NCBI GenBank assembly: GCA_023663685.1
Contig: JAMPHB010000001.1
Location: 421,120 to 485,119 of the forward strand
From: Blautia sp.
GTDB taxonomy: Bacteria; Bacillota; Clostridia; Lachnospirales; Lachnospiraceae
Length of the DNA: 64,000 nt
Reading direction: 5' to 3'
In this document: positions 59,014 to 64,000 of the stretch, piece after piece
How positions within the stretch are numbered: the stretch's first letter is position 1
How the letters are laid out: every line of letters starts with the position of its first letter
Program-made: the position numbers and the translations under genes
The notes under the pieces: model-generated
What the model was told of the DNA's origin: nothing
The model's input: only the letters and a program-made list of their open reading frames with translations
The model's database searches: none

Positions 59014-59472
59014 TTGTCAAATGGCTATGCAGCAAAGATGGAGGCGCTGATTACTCCGATTTTAGACCGCATGGATTTTGAGCTTGTGGATGCAGAGTAT
59101 GTAAAGGAGGGCGGAACCTACTATCTTCGGGCATACATCGACAAGGAGGGCGGCATCACCGTGAACGACTGTGAGGCGGTGGCGCGGGAGATGAACGATA
59201 TTCTGGATGTAGAGGATTTTATACCGGATTCCTATGTGTTCGAGGTGAGCTCCCCGGGACTTGGACGTCCGTTAAAGAAGGAGAAGGATTACCTTCGGAA
59301 CATGGATAAAGAGGTCGAGATTCGAACTTACAGGCCCATCGGGGGTTCGAAGGAGTTTTGCGGCATTTTAAAGGCCTACGACAAGGAGAGTGTGACCATT
59401 GCGGACGATGGCAGGGAAAGAAAGTTCGCAAGGTCAGAGATCGCACTTATCCGGCAGGCAGTGCACTTTTAA
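59014..59472 (+). CDS. rimP: Ribosome maturation factor RimP
   Basis: RimP helps 30S subunit maturation. The 152-residue product has the family segments D-A-E-Y-V-K-E-G-G-x-Y-Y-L-R-A-Y-I-D-K-E-G-G-I and Y-V-F-E-V-S-S-P-G-L-G-R-P-L-K. The start is TTG 59014, six bases after GAGGTG; the longer frame begins inside the leader hairpin. It leads the conserved rimP-nusA-rnpM-ylxQ-infB operon. Confidence 0.94.
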   Translation: MSNGYAAKMEALITPILDRMDFELVDAEYVKEGGTYYLRAYIDKEGGITVNDCEAVAREMNDILDVEDFIPDSYVFEVSSPGLGRPLKKEKDYLRNMDKEVEIRTYRPIGGSKEFCGILKAYDKESVTIADDGRERKFARSEIALIRQAVHF

Positions 59473-59520
59473 AAATAGATAAGCTTACGATAACAAAATA
59501 AATTTTAGGAGGAGAAAAAA

Positions 59521-60801
59521 ATGAACAATGAGTTATTAGAAGCGCTCACGATACTGGAACAAGAGAAAAATATAAGCAAGGAGACCCTGCTGGAGGCTAT
59601 TGAGAATTCTCTTGTCACCGCCTGCAAGAATCATTTTGGCAAGGCGGACAATGTAAAAGTTGTCATTGATCCCGACACCTGCGAATATCATTGTTTTCAA
59701 GAAAAAATTGTGGTGGAGGAAGTGGAGGATCCGATCGAGCAGATTTCCCTGCCGAACGCGCAGATGATCGACACAAAGTATGAGCTGGGAGACACTGTGC
59801 AGGTGGAAGTGAAGTCCAGGGAGTTCGGGCGCATCGCCACCATGAATGCGAAAAATGTCATTCTGCAGAAGATCCGCGAGGAGGAGCGCAAGGTCATCTA
59901 CGATGAGTACAACAGCAAGGAGAAGGAGGTCGTGACCGGCGTTGTACAGCGCTATGTGGGACGCAATATCAGCGTCAATCTCGGCAAGGCAGACGCGCTT
60001 CTGACAGAAAGCGAGCAGATTAAAAGTGAGCATTTCAAGCCGACCGACCGAATCAAGGTGTACATTTTAGAGGTGAAAGCTACCTCCAAAGGGCCGAAGA
60101 TTTTAGTGTCCAGGACGCATCCGGAGCTGGTGAAGCGCCTCTTTGAGTCCGAGGTGACCGAGGTGCGGGAGGGCATCGTGGAGATCAAGGGAATCTCCAG
60201 GGAGGCCGGAAGCCGCACAAAGATCGCGGTGTGGTCGAACGACCCGGATGTGGATCCGGTGGGAGCCTGCGTCGGCATGAACGGAGCGAGAGTCAATGCC
60301 ATTGTAGACGAGCTGGGAGGAGAGAAGATTGATATTGTGATCTGGGATGAGAACCCCGCAATTTTGATTCAGAATTCCCTGAGTCCGGCAAAGGTGATCT
60401 CTGTAATCGCGGATGCGGATGAGAAATCCGCAAAAGTAGTAGTTCCCGACTATCAGCTTTCACTTGCCATCGGCAAGGAGGGACAGAATGCAAGACTTGC
60501 GGCAAGACTGACCGGATTTAAAATTGACATCAAGAGTGAGACGCAGGCGAGAGAGGCCGGAGATTTCCTCGACTATGAGAATGAGTATGAGGACGAGGAA
60601 GATAGCTATTACGAGGATGGCTACGAGGAAGGCGAGTATTCCGGCGAGTATGAGGAAGGCGGCTACACCGGAGACGGGGAGAGCGAATATGCCGAAGACG
60701 GCTACACCGAAGGCGCGGAAAGCGAATATGCCGAAGACGGGGAGTATCATGCAGTGGATGTGCCGGAAGATATAGAGACAGAGGAGAGCTATGAAGAGTA
60801 A
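59521..60801 (+). CDS. nusA: Transcription termination/antitermination factor NusA
   Basis: NusA modulates RNA polymerase pausing and termination. The 426-residue protein has the N-terminal polymerase-binding domain, an S1 domain (about residues 135-200) and two KH domains (about 200-345; V-G-M-N-G-A-R-V, I-G-K-E-G-Q-N-A-R-L-A-A). A long acidic, Tyr/Gly-rich tail of about 80 residues replaces the domains found at this end in proteobacteria. AGGAGG precedes the ATG. It overlaps rnpM by 11 bases. Confidence 0.96.
   Translation: MNNELLEALTILEQEKNISKETLLEAIENSLVTACKNHFGKADNVKVVIDPDTCEYHCFQEKIVVEEVEDPIEQISLPNAQMIDTKYELGDTVQVEVKSREFGRIATMNAKNVILQKIREEERKVIYDEYNSKEKEVVTGVVQRYVGRNISVNLGKADALLTESEQIKSEHFKPTDRIKVYILEVKATSKGPKILVSRTHPELVKRLFESEVTEVREGIVEIKGISREAGSRTKIAVWSNDPDVDPVGACVGMNGARVNAIVDELGGEKIDIVIWDENPAILIQNSLSPAKVISVIADADEKSAKVVVPDYQLSLAIGKEGQNARLAARLTGFKIDIKSETQAREAGDFLDYENEYEDEEDSYYEDGYEEGEYSGEYEEGGYTGDGESEYAEDGYTEGAESEYAEDGEYHAVDVPEDIETEESYEE
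60661..60738 (+). repeat. Two 39-base direct repeats in the nusA tail
   Basis: Two adjacent 39-base units encode G-Y-T-G-D-G-E-S-E-Y-A-E-D and G-Y-T-E-G-A-E-S-E-Y-A-E-D. They extend the acidic C-terminal tail, and their close similarity points to recent duplication. Confidence 0.85.
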
Positions 60802-61060
60802 GCGTATTCCGATGCGCCAGTGCGTGGGCTGCAGGGAGATGAAGGCAAAAAAAGAGCTGATCCGCGTGGTGCGCACCGACGAGGCCATTCTTTTAGATGC
60901 TACCGGCAAAAAGAACGGCAGGGGAGCGTATATCTGCCTTAACCCGGAATGTCTGCGACTGGCCAAAAAATCAAAAGGGCTGGAGCGTTCACTTGCAGCG
61001 GAGCTTCCTGCAGAGGTGTACGAAGAGCTGGAAAAGGAGTTGAGTGAGATTGCAACGTGA
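60791..61060 (+). CDS. rnpM: RNase P modulator RnpM (YlxR)
   Basis: The 89-residue product shows P-M-R-Q-C-V-G-C-R-E, R-V-V-R and N-G-R-G-A-Y-I-C, the YlxR signature. YlxR binds RNase P RNA and lowers its activity in Bacillus. It starts inside the end of nusA behind GAGGAG and overlaps the next gene by 17 bases. Confidence 0.93.
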   Translation: MKSKRIPMRQCVGCREMKAKKELIRVVRTDEAILLDATGKKNGRGAYICLNPECLRLAKKSKGLERSLAAELPAEVYEELEKELSEIAT

Positions 61061-61361
61061 CAGAGTGTTATCCATGCTCGGAATTGCCGCAAAATCCGGA
61101 AACGTAGTGAGCGGAGAATTTTCCACGGAGAAAGCAGTAAAATCCGGCAGAGCGTATCTTGTGATTGTTTCGGAGGAGGCGTCCGACAACACAAAAAAAC
61201 ATTTTAAGGATATGACGGATTTTTACCATGTGCCTATGTATTGCTACGGGGACAAAGCAAATCTTGGCAGATGCATCGGCAAAGAGTTCCGGGCAAGTCT
61301 CGCAGTCACTGACGAGAATCTGGCACGGGCAGTGGAAAAGAAATTACTAAAAACTGAATAA
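61044..61361 (+). CDS. ylxQ: L7Ae-family ribosomal/K-turn binding protein YlxQ
   Basis: The 105-residue product matches the L7Ae/L30e fold ([34 protein letters not shown]). It is the usual K-turn-binding protein of this operon. The start is GTG 61044 behind AAGGAG; TTG 61050 is an alternative. Confidence 0.88.
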   Translation: MRLQRDRVLSMLGIAAKSGNVVSGEFSTEKAVKSGRAYLVIVSEEASDNTKKHFKDMTDFYHVPMYCYGDKANLGRCIGKEFRASLAVTDENLARAVEKKLLKTE

Positions 61362-61377
61362 CGGAGGTAATATATAT

Positions 61378-64000
61378 ATGGCAAAAATGAGAGTGCATGA
61401 ACTCGCAAAAGAATTAGAAATAAAATCACAGGAAATCATAGATCTGCTGGAATCCACAGAGCACGCAGTGAAGAGTGCGTCCAGCAATGTGGAGGACGCC
61501 GCCCAGAAGATGGTGCGCGAACATTTTGGAAAAGGGGCAAAACAGGCTTCCCCCGGCAAAGAGCAGGCTTCTAAGGAGCAGCCGGCAGGGCAGGCGCAGC
61601 AGCAGCCCAAGAAAGAGACAGACCCCAAAAAGGAGGGCGGCGAGAAGGAGGCAGCTCCCAGGGAGCAGGCAAAGAAGGCTCCCGGGGCAAAGGAGGCTGC
61701 AAAAAAGGATGCCGCGCAAAAGGGCGAGCAGGAGAGAAGGGGCAGCGGGAAAAAAGAATCCGCTTCGCAGAAGGATTTGTCTTCCAAAAAGGAAGGGGAA
61801 AAGCCCGGCAGCAAGGATCGTCCGAAGAAGAAATCCAGCATCACGGCAGTGTTTAACGCCCAGTACAGCAAGCAGTCCCGTAAGCAGGGGCAGGGAAATG
61901 GCCGTAGGGGCGACAGAGGAAACGGTAAGGGCGGCCGCCCGGAGGCGGCGCACAGCATCATCCGTCCGCGTCCCGTGGGTGAGCGCGCCCTGCGTCCAAT
62001 CAGTGAGCGCACGGCGAACAACGAGGACGAATTTATGACGGCAGGCCGTCCGGCAAACGAGAGACCGGCAGGCGAGAAGAGAAACGGTGAGCGGGCAAAC
62101 GGCGAGAAGAGAAACGGCGGCGAGCGGGCAAACGGTGAGAAGAGAAACGGCGGTGAGCGGGCAAACGGTGAGAGACAGCGCTTTGGCAATGACAGACGCT
62201 CACAGGGAGACAGGAACCGTTCACAGAACGACAGAAGCGACCGCAGTAATGACCGAAACGACCGCAATGCGGGGAGGAATCAGGGCAGAAACCGCTCTGA
62301 CAAGGAAATGAACCGCTTTGGCAAGGATTCCCAGACCGGCTCTGAGGATATCCGGGGAAAGGAGAGCCGCGAGCGCGGAAACGACCGGAAAACCGGAAAT
62401 AAGCGCCAGCAGGATCACGATAAGCTGGGCAAGAGGCAGGAGAATTATGTCAATCTGGAGAAGAACGGAGGCAGAAAGAAGCCACAGCAGCCCCAGAAGC
62501 CGAAGGAAGATGAGAATACCATCAAGACCATCACCCTTCCCGAGAAGCTGACAATCCGGGAGCTTGCAGACGCTATGAAGGTGCAGCCCTCCGCAATCGT
62601 GAAGAAGCTGTTTTTAAAGGGACAGATGGTGACGGTAAATCAGGAGGTGGATTTTGAGTCCGCGGAGGAGATTGCCCTGGAGTTCAATTTTATTTGTGAG
62701 CCGGAGGAAAAGGTCGATGTGATTGCCGAGCTCTTAAAGGAGGAGGAAGAGAACGAGAAGGACATGGTTCCGCGTCCTCCTGTGGTTTGTGTCATGGGAC
62801 ACGTCGATCACGGCAAGACCTCCCTTCTGGATGCCATCCGCTCCACAAGAGTCACCGACCGGGAGGCGGGAGGAATCACCCAGCATATCGGTGCTTCGGT
62901 GGTGTCCATCAACGGACAGAATATCACATTTCTGGATACACCGGGACATGAAGCTTTCACGGCTATGCGTATGCGGGGCGCGAATTCGACAGATATTGCA
63001 ATTTTAGTCGTAGCGGCGGACGACGGCGTGATGCCCCAGACCATTGAGGCTATCAACCACGCCAAGGCAGCCGGGGTAGAGATTATTGTTGCAGTCAATA
63101 AGATTGACAAACCGAGCGCAAATATAGAAAAAGTAAAGCAGGAACTGTCCGAGTATGAGCTGATACCGGAGGACTGGGGCGGAAGCACAATTTTTTGTCC
63201 GGTTTCTGCGCATACTAAGGAGGGTATCGACAACCTGCTGGAAATGATTCTTTTGACAGCGGAGGTACTGGAGCTTAAAGCGAACCCGAACCGGAATGCA
63301 AGAGGCCTTGTCATCGAGGCACAGCTCGACAAGGGCAGGGGCGCAGTTGCCACAGTTCTGGTGCAGAAGGGAACCCTTCATGTCGGAGATTCCATCGCCT
63401 GCGGAAGCAGCTACGGAAAGGTAAGAGCCATGGTGGACGACAAGGGACGCCGGGGAAAGACGGCGATTCCCTCTACGCCGGTGGAGATTTTAGGTCTCAA
63501 CAATGTTCCTGCGGCGGGAGAGACTTTTGTGGTATGTGATTCCGACAAGGAGGCCAAGGCCTTTGCGGACACCTATATTTCCGAAGAGAAGAACCGTCTG
63601 CTGGAGGACACGAAGGCGAGAATGTCCTTAGATGATCTGTTCTCCCAGATCCAGTCCGGCAACATGAAGGAGCTGGATATCATCGTGAAGGCAGATGTGC
63701 AGGGCTCGGTGGAGGCGGTGAAGCAGTCTCTGGTGAAGCTGTCCAACGAGGAGGTCGTGGTAAAGGTGATCCACGGCGGTGTTGGCGCAATCAACGAGTC
63801 CGACGTTATTCTGGCATCCGCCTCCAACGCGATCATCATCGGCTTTAATGTCCGCCCGGATCCGATTGCAAAGGTGACGGCGGACAACGAGGGTGTGGAT
63901 ATCCGGCTGTATAAGGTGATCTACAACGCGATTGAGGATGTCGAAGCGGCCATGAAGGGTATGCTGGATCCGATTTTCGAGGAAAAGGTCATCGGCCATG
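61378..64000 (+). CDS. infB: Translation initiation factor IF-2, 3' end outside the window
   Basis: IF-2 is the GTPase that brings initiator tRNA to the ribosome. The open frame runs from ATG 61378 (GGAGGT upstream) to the window end. It has the N-terminal IF2-N helix ([10 protein letters not shown]), a long Lys/Glu/Arg/Asn-rich linker with repeats (to about residue 380), a second IF2-N segment, the G domain (G-H-V-D-H-G-K-T-S at about 472, D-T-P-G-H-E, N-K-I-D, S-A-H) and domain II onward. About 874 codons are seen; only the C-terminal part is missing. Confidence 0.97.
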   Translation, partial: MAKMRVHELAKELEIKSQEIIDLLESTEHAVKSASSNVEDAAQKMVREHFGKGAKQASPGKEQASKEQPAGQAQQQPKKETDPKKEGGEKEAAPREQAKKAPGAKEAAKKDAAQKGEQERRGSGKKESASQKDLSSKKEGEKPGSKDRPKKKSSITAVFNAQYSKQSRKQGQGNGRRGDRGNGKGGRPEAAHSIIRPRPVGERALRPISERTANNEDEFMTAGRPANERPAGEKRNGERANGEKRNGGERANGEKRNGGERANGERQRFGNDRRSQGDRNRSQNDRSDRSNDRNDRNAGRNQGRNRSDKEMNRFGKDSQTGSEDIRGKESRERGNDRKTGNKRQQDHDKLGKRQENYVNLEKNGGRKKPQQPQKPKEDENTIKTITLPEKLTIRELADAMKVQPSAIVKKLFLKGQMVTVNQEVDFESAEEIALEFNFICEPEEKVDVIAELLKEEEENEKDMVPRPPVVCVMGHVDHGKTSLLDAIRSTRVTDREAGGITQHIGASVVSINGQNITFLDTPGHEAFTAMRMRGANSTDIAILVVAADDGVMPQTIEAINHAKAAGVEIIVAVNKIDKPSANIEKVKQELSEYELIPEDWGGSTIFCPVSAHTKEGIDNLLEMILLTAEVLELKANPNRNARGLVIEAQLDKGRGAVATVLVQKGTLHVGDSIACGSSYGKVRAMVDDKGRRGKTAIPSTPVEILGLNNVPAAGETFVVCDSDKEAKAFADTYISEEKNRLLEDTKARMSLDDLFSQIQSGNMKELDIIVKADVQGSVEAVKQSLVKLSNEEVVVKVIHGGVGAINESDVILASASNAIIIGFNVRPDPIAKVTADNEGVDIRLYKVIYNAIEDVEAAMKGMLDPIFEEKVIGH
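62075..62175 (+). repeat. Tandem repeats of 30-33 bases in the infB linker
   Basis: Three near-identical units encode [11 protein letters not shown] (the first lacks one Gly). They are followed by further short Arg/Asn/Asp-rich repeats to about 62300. They lie in the flexible linker before the G domain. Confidence 0.85.

Noticed and set aside
61347-62267. 306-codon minus-strand frame rich in Ser, Phe and Cys
   Set aside because: It is antisense to the repetitive Lys/Glu/Arg linker of infB; its composition mirrors those codons.
62075-62300. Regular repeats that could suggest a CRISPR array
   Set aside because: Units are in frame, adjacent and without unique spacers, inside infB.

Overview
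The window reads as chromosome of a motile, Gram-positive, strictly anaerobic Firmicute of the Clostridia, most likely a Lachnospiraceae (Roseburia/Eubacterium-like). The reasons are a Bacillus-like fla/che gene order ending in sigma-28 and running into rpsB-tsf, a PolC replicase, cheC and cheD, an [FeFe]-hydrogenase-like sensor protein, strong AGGAGG ribosome binding sites and TTGACA/TATAAT-type promoters. No rRNA genes, CRISPR array or recognisable transposase gene was seen.

Positions 1-14600 hold the distal part of the flagellar/chemotaxis operon: the end of fliQ, fliR, flhB, flhA, flhF, flhG, a PilZ protein, cheB, cheA, cheW, cheC, cheD, a small membrane protein, sigma-28, a small unknown, a SwrB-like protein and a protein with an MltG-type C-terminal domain. 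A hairpin with a U-rich tail ends this operon, and the -10 box of the rpsB promoter lies in its loop. Positions 14600-29160 are housekeeping genes: rpsB-tsf, a degenerate polysaccharide deacetylase, a bactofilin, pyrH-frr, uppS-cdsA-dxr-rseP-ispG (lipid, isoprenoid and envelope) and polC.

Positions 29200-41300 carry a soluble hydrogenase-like chemoreceptor, a DUF5050-like propeller protein, pheA, a divergent ppx next to ppk, the attenuated infC-rpmI-rplT operon with an AUU start, an AraC regulator divergent from galE, and an isochorismatase-family hydrolase.

Positions 41348-57865 are bounded by two identical tRNA-Glu(CTC) genes in opposite orientation. Between them are a perfect 53-bp inverted-repeat element, a two-component system, a multi-gene ABC export system (two ATPases, one large permease, a single and a double membrane-fusion protein, two further envelope proteins), a phosphoribosyltransferase/DprA-like pair, and a solute-binding lipoprotein with its own chemoreceptor. 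The two-component operon and the exporter operon share a promoter layout with an 11-bp-spaced direct repeat, which suggests that the response regulator controls both.

Just after the second tRNA lies an AT-rich three-gene cassette led by a Panacea-domain (antitoxin-like) protein. The conserved rimP-nusA-rnpM-ylxQ-infB operon then resumes and infB runs off the end. In Bacillus subtilis polC is followed directly by rimP-nusA; here about 30 kb separates them, and that interval holds most of the unusual content.
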